DNA of 64,000 nt, from assembly GCA_963920665.1 (NCBI GenBank), contig OY987269.1, forward strand, positions 20,090,501 through 20,154,500. The letters run 5' to 3'. A program made the position numbers and the translations under genes. The notes below the pieces were generated by a model. The model made no database searches. It was not told where the DNA came from and saw nothing but the letters and a program-made list of their open reading frames with translations. Source of the DNA: Straminergon stramineum (Eukaryota > Streptophyta > Bryopsida > Hypnales > Calliergonaceae). This document shows positions 35,596 to 47,660 of this stretch, one piece after another. Position 1 is the stretch's first letter, and the number at the start of each line of letters is the position of its first letter.

Positions 35596-36115
35596 ATAGT
35601 GTGTAGGTATATAAGTAGTTTTTGTTGTAGGGTGTGAAGTGCCATGGACTTTGCATTTACATGTTTTGAGATGTTCGCATAAATATATTTTGTCCATTTT
35701 ATTAGGGTAGTGTGATTGAGTTGCAATTGTTGATGTCTATTAATAGTATATTTTATGTTCTTATTTTTCTTGAATGTTTTGCATTCAGTGTATTCATTTG
35801 AATATTTTGTAATAAAGATGTTTTAGATGTTAAAGTTTGGTATCAACAATCTAAAGATTAGTCCTTTCATAGATGTACCTCTCAATTTCAAGAAATGTCT
35901 CAATTGATGACATCTTGCATGATTTAAAGTGTATGTTTTTAATGAAATAAAAATGTTCAAAAGATGAATGCGGCTTCTTCCTACTATTTATAGCAATAGT
36001 AAATTAATTAAATATGTACTTCAAAATTTTTGAAGTCTCAATTTATTGAATTGTCTCAATTTAATGAACTCTTTTGTTTTCTAAATATAGAAGTGAATTA
36101 AAATGAGACCACAAC
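35596..36115. other. Right subterminal region of the 18-kb element
   Basis: AT-rich, with repeats of the terminal motif: GTCTCAATTGATGA (about 35897), GTCTCAATTTATTGA and TGTCTCAATTTAATGAA (about 36034-36068). Subterminal copies of terminal motifs are common transposase-binding sites. Confidence 0.6.
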
Positions 36116-36146
36116 TTGTCTCAATTTAATGAATAAGGCCTTTTAA
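36116..36146 (-). repeat. Right terminal inverted repeat and TTAA target duplication
   Basis: The reverse complement of 36116-36142 begins AAGGCCTTATTCATTAAATT and pairs with 17788-17814. It is followed by TTAA at 36143-36146. Confidence 0.9.
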
Positions 36147-37480
36147 GCCCAATTTGGTGGATTGGGGGGCGACTTCGGGTGGGGGGCGACCTCGGGTCTT
36201 GGGCAACCGCGGGTGAGGGCGAGTTCGAGTCTTGTTGTTGTTGAGCCCAATTTGGTGGATTGGGGGGCGACCTCGGGTCTTGGGCGACCGCGGGTGAGGG
36301 TGAGTTCGAGTCTTGTTGTTGTTGAGCCCAATTTGGTGGATTGGGGGGCAACCTCGGGTCTTGGGCGACCGCGGGTGAGGGCGAGTTCAAGTCTTGTTGT
36401 TGTTGAGCCCAATTTGGTGGATTGGGGGGCAACCTCGGGTCATGGCGACCGCGGGTGAGGGCGAGTTCGAGTCTTGTTGTTGTTGAGCTCAATTTGGTGG
36501 ATTGGGGGGCGACCTCGGGTCATGGGCGACCGCGGGTGAGGGTGAGTTCGAGTCTTGTTGTTGTTAAGCCCAATTTGGTGGATTGGGGGGCGACCTCGAG
36601 TCTTGGGCGACCGCGGGTGAGGGCGAGTTCGAGTCTTGTTGTTGTTGAGCCCAATTTGGTGGATTGGGGGGCGACCTCGGGTCTTGGGCGACCGCGGGTG
36701 AGGGCGAGTTCGAGTCTTGTTGTTGTTGAGCCCAATTTGGTGGAATGGGGGGCGACTTCGGGTGGGGGGCGACCTCGAGTCTTGGGCGACCGCGGGTGAG
36801 GGCGAGTTCGAGTCTTGTTGTTGTTGAGCCCAATTTGGTGGATTGGGGGGCGACCTCGGGTCATGGGCGATTGCGGGTGAGGGCGAGTTCGAGTCTTGTT
36901 GTTGTTGAGCCCAATTTGGTGGATTGGGGGGCGACCTCGGGTCTTGGGCGACCGCGGGTGAGGGCGAGTTCGAGTCTTGTTGTTGTTGAGCCCAATTTGG
37001 TGGAATGGGGGGCGACTTCGGGTGGGGGGCGACCTCGAGTCTTGGGCGACCGCGGGTGAGGGCGAGTTCGAGTCTTGTTGTTGTTGAGCCCAATTTGGTG
37101 GATTGGGGGGCGACCTCAGGTCATGGGCGATTGCGGGTGAGGGCGAGTTCGAGTCTTGTTGTTGTTGAGCCCAATTTGGTGGATTGGGGGGCGACCTCGG
37201 GTCTTGGGTGACCGCGAGTGAGGGCGAGTTCGAGTCTTGTTGTTGTTGAGCTCAATTTGGTGGATTGGAGGGCGACTTCGGGTGGGGGGCGACCTCGGGT
37301 CATGGGCGATCGTGGGTGAGGGCGAGTTCGAGTCTTGTTGTTGTTGAGCCCAATTTGGTGAATTGGGGGGCGACTTCGGGTGGGGGGCGACCGCGGGTGA
37401 GGGCGAGTTCAAGTCTTATTGTTCTTGAGCCCAATTTGGTGGAATGGGGAGCGAGTTCGGGTGGGGGGCGACCTCAGGTT
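36147..37480. repeat. 81-bp satellite array, right part
   Basis: GCCCAATTTGGTGG recurs at 36147, 36245, 36326 and 36407 and onward, a period of 81 bp, or 98 bp where a 17-bp segment is inserted. Units are over 95% similar. It has the same unit and orientation as 17190-17783. The plus strand has GGGGGG runs. All six frames give repetitive translations, which are not genes. Confidence 0.92.
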
Positions 37481-37484
37481 TGGT

Positions 37485-38280
37485 AGGGTGACTGCAGGTC
37501 CACGGGCAATTACTTGTCTTGGACAAGGTGACTGTGGGTCTAGGGGCGACTGCGGGTCCCAGACAAGGCGACTGCAGGTCCTGGACAGGGTGACTACGGG
37601 TCTTGGACAGGGCGACTGCAGGTGCTGGGCAAGGCGACTACGGGTCCTGGGGCGACTGCAGGTCCTCGACAGGGCGACTACGGGTCTTGGATAGGGCGAC
37701 TACGGGTCCTGGGGTGACTACAGGTCCTCGACAGGGCGACTACGGGTCTTGGATAGGGCGACTGCGGGTCCTGGGGTGACTACAGGTCCTCGACAGGGCG
37801 ACTGCGGGTCCTGGGGCGACTGCAGGTCCTGGACAAGGCGACTGCGGGTCCTAGGGCAACTGTAGGTCCCGGACAGGGCGACTGCGGGTCCTAGGGCGAC
37901 TGCAGGTTTCGGACAGGGCGACTGTGGGTCCTAGGGCGACTACAGGTCCTGGACAAGGCGACTACAGGTCTTGGACAAGGCGACTGCAGGTCCTGGACAG
38001 GGCGACTGCGGGTCCTGGATAGGGCGACTGCAGGTCCTAGACAGGGCGACTACGGGTCCTGGGGCGACTGCAGGTCTTGGATAGGGCGACTGCAAGTCCT
38101 AGACAAGGCGACTACGGGTCCAAGGGCGCATGCGGGTCCTCTGGAGGGCGATTGCAAGTCTTGGAGAGGGCGACCGTGGGTTCTAGGCAGGGCGACTACG
38201 GGTCCTCTAGAAGGCAACTGCAAGTCTTTTGAGGCGCGTACGGGTCCCCTGGGAGGCGACTGCGGGTATTTGTGAGGCAT
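37485..38280. repeat. Degenerate ~20-bp minisatellite (GGCGACTGCAGGTCCTGGACA type)
   Basis: Alternating units of GGCGACTRCGGGTCCTGG and GGCGACTGCAGGTCCTSGAC, about 35-40 copies. The GGCGACYNCGGGT core is shared with the neighbouring 81-bp satellite and the array at 15.1-15.8 kb, so these arrays probably evolved from one another. Confidence 0.88.
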
Positions 38281-38567
38281 TACTCTCTTTAGGCTCCAAC
38301 TTCATGTCTTTGCCTCACAAGTCGCCAAGTACTTCCCACCCGCGGTCACCTAGCAGCGTAAACCTGAAGTCGCCCTATCTATAATTGCCTACAGCCGTGG
38401 TCGCACACACCCGAGGTCGCCCACACCCGCATGCGCCCCTTTAGGATGCCATGTAGAAGACACGTGTTTGCCACATGGCATCCAGGTGGCCTCACGAGCA
38501 GGGTGAATTTTAAAAAAAAAGTCAAAGCTAAGTTTGACTCTATTAGACGGACAAGAGGGTCTACTTG

Positions 38568-38614
38568 ACGTGTTGGACGTCGTGTTGGACGTCGTGTTGG
38601 ACGTCGTGTTCGTC
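38568..38614. repeat. 12-bp tandem repeat, four copies
   Basis: GTGTTGGACGTC repeated about four times, with the last copy altered. Confidence 0.85.
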
Positions 38615-39207
38615 ATGTTGTCGAACTGTCCGCCGGAACAACCATGATTTGGCATTAATCCTAGAAGATTCTTCCCATATGACTAGCGATGCCGCTTAGG
38701 GAAAAACCTCTACCTTGTTATGTTATGATTTTTTGTACTAATTTTTGTACTAACACATCTTGGAGATAGTTGTTATAGACAACTTATGTAGTAGATGGTG
38801 TGTACTAACACTCTTGATTCTAGCCTAGTTTAATCTTTTTTTGTCAAACCTTTGTGATATTTCCCGTGCTTACCATTATACGGCAGAACTTTGACTTTGA
38901 TTTTTAGAATTTGATATGAATTTAGTAGGTTTGGGAAACACAACAAAGCTATTAGTCCTTCATACTTAGAATTTTAGAAACATTACAGAACACGGCGAAT
39001 CTTTGAACCTTCTTGAGCGGTTTGGCCTTGTTTGTAGAAGTTTAGCTGAGTTGGCCATTTCTTAATGTTAATGTTTATTTAGGACCAAGACAAAGAGTAA
39101 AGAGAAGAAGTGATAGTATAAAATTGAATTTAGAATTATAAAGTAGAGGTTAAGAGGTTTACAAAAACATATGAAAAAATTCAAGTTGAAATGAATGAGT
39201 TATGAGC

Positions 39208-40160
39208 GGATGAAGTTCAGTACTCAAATTGGATTAGAAAGTATTAAACTCATCCAAACAGAGCAAAAGAGTAGGATTACAATGTAGGAAAAAACTAGAG
39301 TTCAAATCTATAATCAAAAGTGGATTTCAAATTACCATCTAAGAATACTGAGTGGATGAAGTTTTTAATGAACGATTATTGGTTAAACTTCATCCATGCA
39401 TAACTTTTGCTAGGAAGGTCCAATTTGCAAGTGCTTTATGAATTTGGAAAGCTGATTTTACACTCTAGAAGTTAAAATACAACAAATCTAGATATAGTAA
39501 TCTGTCAAAAGTCAGATCGAGAGGAAAAACACATACAAAAATGAAAACTTTGATGGTGTCAAAGATATCAAAGTCAAAGGTGAACCTTAAAGAAAATTTC
39601 AAATTGTAGATTAATAGGAAATTGCAGATGAAGTTTAAAAACACCGATTAATAATCTAACTTCATCCACTCATAACTTTCACGAAGTAAGTCCAAGACAG
39701 AAGTTTTTTAGCAATATGGATAGGAAAAACTAGCATATACAAGTACTGAAACTCAAAAGTCTAAAATTACAAAATTAACAAGTCCCACACCTTGGAAGCG
39801 AAGTAGAAAGTGAATTACTATCTTTTGAAGGCAACCAAGTGTGACACTTTGAGTTAGTTTTGGATAGAAAGAACTTTGAGGAATCAAGAAACACTTTTAA
39901 CTTTAGGAAATACCTAAAACTCCAATAATTATAGAAGGATGAAGTTCAGAACAAAAAATGGATGAAGTCACTCAGAGATCATCCATTAAACTCTAGACTT
40001 GAAACTATAGTAGAAACTAATAGTATAAATCTAGAGTCTAAAATTAGTAATCAATCAAAATAAGGAAAGGGTCAATAAAAGTGGATGAAGTTTAGATAGC
40101 CTTTTAAAGCCCCCCAACTTCATCCGGTCATAACTTCTTGTAGGAATCTCCGATTCTTGC
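39208..40160. repeat. Diverged repeat cluster marked by GGATGAAGTT / AACTTCATCC
   Basis: GGATGAAGTT lies at 39208, 39354, 39937, 39960 (one change) and 40083, and its complement at 39386, 39658 and 40116. The complement is each time followed by NNTCATAACTT-like sequence and a similar downstream stretch (CTAGGAAGGTCCAATTTGCA and relatives). I read this as old tandem and inverted duplication of one unit. No coding potential was recognised. Confidence 0.6.
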
Positions 40161-43100
40161 AAGTGTTATGTTTTCAGAAATGTCATGATCTGAATTAAAA
40201 CTTCAGAGACCTAAATGTAGATTATAAATAACTTCAGTAGAAAACCACAGCGGATTAAAAACTCTATGTTGGTTAGAATTAATCTTTCTAATTAGGTTTG
40301 TTTTCAGTGATTTCTTTCAACTTAGGCATTTAGAAAATAGTCCATTGCTTGAAAGGCACAGTGGACAACGTTTAGACACCTATTAATAAATAAGGGTTAG
40401 GACAAAACAAAAGAACATGTTGTGGAAGTTGTTTACCATTGGCGGGTAAATAAACACTCACACAATGCTATATTATAATGCAATTTGCACCCTAGAATGT
40501 CCCATTCAAAAATGGAATACTTCATTGTATGCGTGGTTGGACTTTCAAAGCCCCAATTTCGTCACACAAAGATGAAGGTGGAAAAAGTATTGGAAGCGCA
40601 AAAAATAGTGTAACATCAAAATACGTGACTTGCATGCCATTATATGATGTGTAAAGGTGGCGAAGTCTCAATCTCCCATAAGGTGTAAAGTCTTAGCAAG
40701 TGTGTTAAAAAGGAGAATCAATGGCAAACCTTTCAATCCCTTGGGGGTTTTAGGGTTTAGCGGTGCGTTAAAACAACCTCACGACAGAATTGACAGAACT
40801 TGTGATCCCTTTCCCCAAAAGATTTAGTTTCCCAAATGTCTTCGAAGTAAACCGAGGTTTACCTCCCACAAAAATAGAAATAAAGACGAAAGTGAAACGT
40901 AGGTTTAGGAAATTGGGAGAAATCAAGCGAGGGTGCTAACCCACGTACTTAACTTAAATGCTCACCTACAGGCATGGCATGCCTTAAACCCCATTGGATT
41001 TAGGCGCTAAGACTTACATATTTGTATGCGTTTTTGTTGATTTGGGTTTAGCTTGTTATAATTTTTTTTCGATATTTCTATGAAAAATACAAATAAACCC
41101 CACTTTGTACCTTGGCGATGCTACTTCTTTAGAGTTTTTAAAGTTTTTGGGGTCATGCTAATAAAATTGCATCTAATTATTTTTGTTTACTAATTCATAG
41201 GTTTTGTAAGAACTTTTATTTTATTTTCCACTAGTTCGGAGTTTATTGTTGTAGTGTTATACTAGCAAGCATGGATTTGTTTTCTACGAGTTTTTGTACA
41301 AAATTCAAGTTTTGGGTATTTTTCTTATTCCAATTCGGATGGCAAAATTGGAACTTCAGAAGTTTTTAGAAGTGATAAAATTTTAGAGGAAATCTCAAGC
41401 ACGATGAAGCTTGGATTTTGTATAGGCAAGAAATGATACAATTTGAAAAATGATATGGAATACGTCTTAAATTTCAATCCTCTTAAAAGGGTTAAAAAAT
41501 TTTGATTTGTTGATAAAGAGTGACCTATGTTCGTCATTTCGGTTTAGGGGGGTTTATTTTGAAGCGTCGCCAAGAGTGTAGAGAGGATGTGAAATTAAAA
41601 AATTCATGTTACAATCACGAAGGACAAGTAAGTGAGGGTACTATGTTGTACCCCATTAGTCGCGAATCAAATGAAGCGAAATTGTTGCAAGATCTCATTG
41701 TTCTTATAGCATTGTCTACAATGACGTAAAGTTCTTCTGCATATCTTTAGAGGTGTATAATATTCACACTTGATTTACCTATTGTATCGCTTTAATGCAA
41801 AGTTCCCATTGTAAATTTATACTATGTAATTTATATTTTAATTTGTAACGTGTTATTAATTTTGTGTCATTAATTCATGACTTCTTATTCCATAAGAGGA
41901 CTCATAACCGCTAAATTGTTTCGTATATAATTAAGAGCTTGTGCAATTTTTATGAACTAACACTTTATAATATCATCACACTAAGTGTTAAGGTAAAGTT
42001 CAAGAGACATTTACAAATACGATATTCACGGTTGAGGATTTTTAAGCGCTCTCTACAATCATATATTACGCCTTTAGCGCATTTTGATAGGATCATTGTT
42101 TATTGTTGTAAAATTATATAAGTATATTTGGTATACGAGAATTTACTACGAAGAATGACACTAGACAAATTAAAAGCTCTTCGTTTGAACGTTGGCATCA
42201 ATATATCTTCGAAGGAGGTTGTTCTTTCATATATGCTATGTGTATAAGAGACGAGAATCTCTACAGGAGAAATCAAGTCACTATTGCCATGTATGTTTTT
42301 CTGGTTGAGAAGTAGAATTTTGTTGTTTACATATATAAAATGAAAACGTTGCAAAACTTTCAATATAAGCTCTAATATCCATTCTCCAAGATCATATTCG
42401 TTGATTTGTAATAAATGTCGAATTCATTCATAAGTTCAGGGTTGGTAGAGATTGTATATACAACTTCACAAATCTTTTAATATTTTTATTTTCCGTCATG
42501 TTGTAGAAAATGAATCCTAAACCAATGTATTAGGGTATTTGAATCATATTTTTGAAGTTTATTTTTTTAAATTATCAAGAACAAACGTCAAGTATGTCAT
42601 AATTAGCTTGAAAATCGAATGAAGAAAAAAACTAAAATCCTGGTATATATTGATGTACAGAATAATCCAGACCTATCTCTTCTAAAATGAATACTTAAAT
42701 TTTTTTATTGAATACATTTTATGAACTTTCCAGTTTGAAATCAAATTAATGAGCATTAAATTCCTAATTAATATTGAAGAATATGACTCTCCTACTAAGA
42801 CAGAGATGAAGTAACCAATTTCTAGCGACCCTTATGAATGCAATGTCTCACCTTTATTGGGACGTCTTATATATTAGTTAATTTTCAAAAACACTTGTTT
42901 TCCAAATGAGTTTGGATTGAAACATGTATGAAGATAGAGTGAACTTCGAGAGTACTTGTGTATTAGTTTTCTATAATACAAAATTCATTATACTTTATAT
43001 ACAGTATTTCAAGAAAGTTCGTCAATTTTTTGATGGCCTGGTTATCGATAGAATTTGCGGAATTATCTTATGAATTTTAAGGTCATTACACTAAATATTA

Positions 43101-46100
43101 CATTTGTGTATAAATATTTTGTTTGAAATTGTATTTTATGATTGAGAAATACATATGTTTAAGAGAGGGGGATTTCAATATCTTCATTGTAATGCATTTT
43201 TCACAGTGACATAAATCTAAATGAGCGTTGATGATTGGTGATGAAAGTTTAGGATATAGGCGGTTTATGAATTTCACTAAACGCTACCAAAAACATTTTG
43301 TGATTCTTGCAATTATCCTTTTTGTGCTTAAAAAAATATTTTGACATAATTTTGGTGTTATAGGGTAACACCAATGGTGTACTCTCGGTACTTGAGGAAA
43401 ATAAATGTCATCAATCGAAAATATCACCAACGACGAAGCAGAGTTGGGCAATATGGAAATTCAAAAATTACCTTCCCAACAAGGTAAGACACTAAAAACT
43501 AAATTCTTAAAAAATTATTAATGAATGAAATTTGTTTTAAAAGTCTAACGAGTTTAATTTCATTCATTAATTACTTCTTAGTCTAAACGAACAATTGTAA
43601 TTTCTAATTTTTAAATGTTAATTTTCTTTTCTAATTTTTTCTAAAGTTTTCAATGGTTTATTCTATTCAGTGAAATTTTAATCAAATTGAAATTAAATTA
43701 AAGAAAATTAAATATAAAGAATTTTAATGTACCTTTCCCATGAAGTGGTCGATTGTACTGTCCTCAAGGATCACGAGATGAATGGTTTCGTAGTAACCCG
43801 CTCCATCCTCGATTTTGTTAATCCATCCCGCCATTTGAAATTAATCCTCATTCAAGGTTATTTTTTCAATTTTAATTTTTCTTTTTCTAATAATGGTTAT
43901 GGAATTTTGGTTGTATTTAAAACAATTCCTAATTAATTAGAAATTATTTTAATACCTCAAACCTTCTAAATCCGCTAAATCAAATCAAATCTAATAAATC
44001 CTAATTATTTTGTAATTTCCTATTCATCCAAAAGATATTAGTTGGCGTTTTGTCTTTATCTATTTGTCTTATTAAGCCTAATAAAACAAAACCTAACCAA
44101 AGCCTAGCCTTCTAATACCTAAAGAATCCTAATTAATGACTAACCAACAATTCAAAGCCTAGCCTTCTAATACCTAAAGAATCCTAATTAATGACTAACC
44201 AACAATTCAATGAATAGTAATGAGAATAAAATTCAAATAAAATGTAAGAGATTCTTACCTTATTAATTGTTTAGATTCATTTTATTCTTCTTCTTCCTTT
44301 TGTCTCCAACCTTCCCTTGAACTCTTCAACTCTTTCATTTGGGTTTTGGGTTTCGTGTTCTTAAGATGATGTGAGTTGATGAGTTTTCAATGAGTTATTT
44401 AAGTTAATTGTTGTGACCCTTAACACCTTCTAAATTAATTAGAATTTTCAAAGCAATTTTTAAAAACTCACCTTTGAGTTTCGAACTTCATCTATCTTTT
44501 CCTTGTTTGGAATGCCTTGGTAGAGTTGGTCTTCTATTTGAGTTGAGCTCCCTGGTCTAGCTGGTCCCTGTTTGATTTGTGCGAGCTGGTTCCTGTTACA
44601 GCATCCTACATCCAGTTTGGACTACTACCCCACCTAGTCTCCAGACCTTATGAACTATCAACCTCAAGTTGCCACATGGCGAGGCATGATTGGTGGTCTG
44701 CTGGGCACCTTGCTTGCCATGTCAACAGCCCTTGTAGGCACCCCAATCGTCACCTCGGCTCAACCCCTTGTGTGATCTCTTGTATTGGCTTTTCGTGTTC
44801 TGATTCTTTGTTTACTCACCCTGCATTGATTTCTTGTTCAGTCTGGATTATTGTCCCTTGCTATTGATTTTTTTGGAAGTCTTTATTAACTGCATTGATT
44901 TTAACTAATCTAATACTAATAAAACTAATTAACTTTCTAACTAAAACTAATCTAATTTTGGGGGGATTTGGAGAAATTTTCTAACTCTTTAAATTCTAAA
45001 CTAACAAGCTAATTTGGGGGTATTTTTGAAATAAATTTAAACTAACAAACCAAAATGTTCTAATCTATTTGGGACTCAATTTTGGAATAACTCTAACTAA
45101 GGGAAAAACTAAGCTAAATTTTTGTAACTACTACTAAGGATTTTTTCAAGGGCTCAAACTAAGGAATTTTGACTATTTCTCTCAAATTCTCTCATGAAAT
45201 CAAATGACCCAAATTAGTTTCACATGTAAACACATTTTTCAAGCATGCAAATAAAGAAATTTCTCTAATACTTGGACCCAAATGTTAATTTCAAATATCC
45301 CAAAGTTAAAGCTTCACCGCGTAGGGGCGACCCTAGGCATACACGGTATTGATGGTAAATTTAAAGTATTTTGAAAGTTTTAATCTTTAGAGGAGGTACA
45401 CATGACAGTGTTTAACCGAACATGAAAGATTAATTCCTCAAAATTTCAAAGAATTTAAATTTAATCACTAAAGGAGGTATGCATGATAGCGTTTAAACCG
45501 GACTTGAGCAATTAAAATCCCAATCTCTGTTATACAACGAATTTTGGGTAAAAATTGGTTTAATAAACTTTTGGCAAAGTCAAGCTTCACCGCCTTAAGT
45601 CTATTAACACCAAATTCTGTTGCAATGAGCACAATTTGTTAGTATTCAAGCAATGTTAAATGAAATTAGAGTTTGGAGGTCTATCCCTTCCAAAACTCTC
45701 ACAAATCAAAGAAAATGGAGGCTTAGCCTTGAAAACTCAAAGAAATCAAATAGAAATCACTTTGAAGGGACCCTCTCGTCCTTCAAAGTATACCAATCAA
45801 GAAATTGAATGAAAATGAGGTCGGATCTCGACCTGGATCAGTGCTCCAACCACGCCGGTAGCACAAGAGAAACAAAAGCAAAAATTAGATATAAGAATGA
45901 GGGTATTGACAACCTCGAGGGAAGGGCCTTTTATACTCGTCCCAGACCCTCCCCGGTAAGTTGTTGGTGGAAAAACATTTACTTTTGATCTTGAGATATT
46001 TCCTAAACTACCCTAACATATTTCCAAAATAATCATTGTTTAATGGAAGAATTCTCTAGAACACTCTCCATTTACCTAATAAATCTTGGCTAAATCAAAT

Positions 46101-46562
46101 CCAAGATCTTTTTCCGAAGATATTCTGAAAATAACCCTAATGAACCTCGATATTTTGCTAATTAACCCAAAGTATTTCTAAATTGTCTTTTTTTAAACAA
46201 AAGATGGCTTGTTACGCAAGAAAAGAGATCCTATCTAAATCCAATCTTCAATTTTCCAAAAGATATTTGCGAAATTAACTTTGAATTACTACTAATAACT
46301 ATAAAAAAGTCAAACCTATTACTGCACACTTCCTATCTTCTAAAAAACAACTCCAAATTGAAAAACAATTGCGCCACTATATTTAGAAGACCCAAATTAG
46401 TCTAGAGGACCTTTCACCCCCTTCTTCCCAATCATTTGTAAGCGTAAAATCACTTACAGTAACTCCAAAGAAAAGTGAAAACTCTAACTTCTAGAATTTG
46501 TTTCTTTTGAGGAAACTGTCTGACTAGAGTTACTTAGAAGGTTTGTGGGAGTCACAAAAGAC
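40161..46562. other. Long AT-rich intergenic stretch
   Basis: No gene recognised over 6.4 kb. A 55-bp tandem duplication lies at 44099-44210 and an 81-bp spaced repeat at 45391-45510 (AGGAGGTAYRCATGAYAGYG). CCCTAAA-like words are scattered. Short open frames show no domain. Confidence 0.5.
44099..44210. repeat. 55-bp tandem duplication, two identical copies
   Basis: AAAGCCTAGCCTTCTAATAC begins copies at 44099 and 44154. The copies are identical throughout, indicating a recent slippage or duplication event. Confidence 0.9.
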
Positions 46563-46572
46563 CCCTCATTCA

Positions 46573-47650
46573 TGCAGGACGTTAAATTGTCCATTCGAAA
46601 GTGGGCCCGCCTGATGTGGCGCCCGAGTTGGACCACGGGGCCAGGCAACGACCCCGCGTCAGACCGGCCCACCCCGAATGGAGCCTAACCCGGTACTCTT
46701 CACGGACCAGGCGACGGAGACCAACATGGCCCCGACGGATGAGCAGCCTGACGAAACCAGACAAGTGAGCAGCCTCGAAGTAACTTATCCCATATGCATT
46801 GCTACACGCTCTTAGAATCTGTATGTGTAAGTATCTGCACACTCTCCATTGTAACTCGCCGAGCTGGGTGATCCGCCACTCCATCTCCAGACCATGGACA
46901 GATACATTCTGATGAAAAAGATGGGCCCTTATAATTAATTCGAAGCAAATCAAGATGCACCAACTGAAGCGACAATGAAACATCTTCCCATTTCCATGAA
47001 TAAGCCATCTTCAAATTTGGTTGGAATGTCTTGTAACTTAGGCATGTGTGAGCTAGACGAAACTGTTTGCCGCAAGTTTTCCATGTTTGCTTGCAATCAT
47101 TGACCAATGACCATTAGTAGCATATTTCCACAGAAGACTAAGAAGGGTTTGTTTGAAATCAATTTCGACCCTTTTGGATTTTAAAATAATTTCTAATGAG
47201 TTCAAAACTAACGATTTGTCTTGCATGGTAGGCTTCTTCGTACTTTCAGTTAATCAATCAAGCATGCTTGTGCTTGTTTCAATGCTCATTTACAGATAAC
47301 GGAATTACTTTTCTACCAAATTTTGAACCTGAGTTCAAAAGCTTGGTCATTATCAACACTGGTTTACTCAAATCCCCTCCCCCAGGCCCGTTGATGGGTT
47401 TTTCGATTCCTTACAGGTTTCTAAGCCCAAACAGCGACGCCCAAACACGAAGTTCAAAGACCTCCAGTACAAACCTCCGTCGAGTGGCGCTTCGTCGTGG
47501 GAGTGGGTGTTAGAAGTGCCGTGTCAAGAGTACCGGGTCGGGCTCCATTCGGGGTGGGCCGGTCTGATGCGGGGTCGTCACGTGGCCTCATAGTCCAGCC
47601 CGGGCGCCACGTCAGGCGGTCCCACCTTCGAATGGACGATTTAACATCCT
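46573..47650. mobile_element. Non-autonomous Mutator-like element with ~130-bp TIRs and a 10-bp target duplication
   Basis: Arms at 46574-46703 and 47521-47650 are inverted repeats of about 85% identity. Shared blocks include GTCCATTCGAA, GACCGGCCCACCCCGAATGG and CCCGGTACTCTT. CCCTCATTCA flanks both sides in direct orientation (46563-46572 and 47651-47660). Long terminal inverted repeats with a 9-11 bp duplication are typical of MULEs. The left arm has three extra bases (TGC) next to the duplication. The 0.8-kb interior encodes nothing I recognise, so mobility would need a transposase in trans. Confidence 0.7.
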
Positions 47651-47660
47651 CCCTCATTCA

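Larger units (their letters stand above)
17788..36142. mobile_element. 18,355-bp DNA transposon with TTAA target duplication, ParB/methyltransferase-like and DUF7869-like genes
   Basis: Termini are 27-bp inverted repeats (AAGGCCTTATTCRTTAAATT...), flanked on both sides by TTAA. The flanks are two halves of one 81-bp satellite array. Array units that read TTGTTAAGCCC occur uninterrupted at about 17247 and 36562, which shows the pre-insertion site. TTAA duplications are known for piggyBac and Kolobok; the AAGG termini do not look like the CCC-type piggyBac ends. Inside are a minus-strand gene block (25385-18301), a plus-strand DUF7869-like gene (32746-35349), about 20 copies of a 19-bp palindrome, and two tandem repeats. 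Subterminal copies of GTCTCAATTNAATGA lie near the right end. Confidence 0.85.

Noticed and set aside
17788..36142. piggyBac identity for the TTAA element
   Set aside because: The termini start AAGG rather than CCC-type piggyBac ends, and no piggyBac-type transposase was seen. Superfamily left open.
36120..37490. Many long overlapping open frames in all phases (for example VRASSSLVVVEPNLVDWGATSG repeats)
   Set aside because: They are translations of the 81-bp satellite. The 81-bp period keeps several frames open at once, and there is no gene structure.
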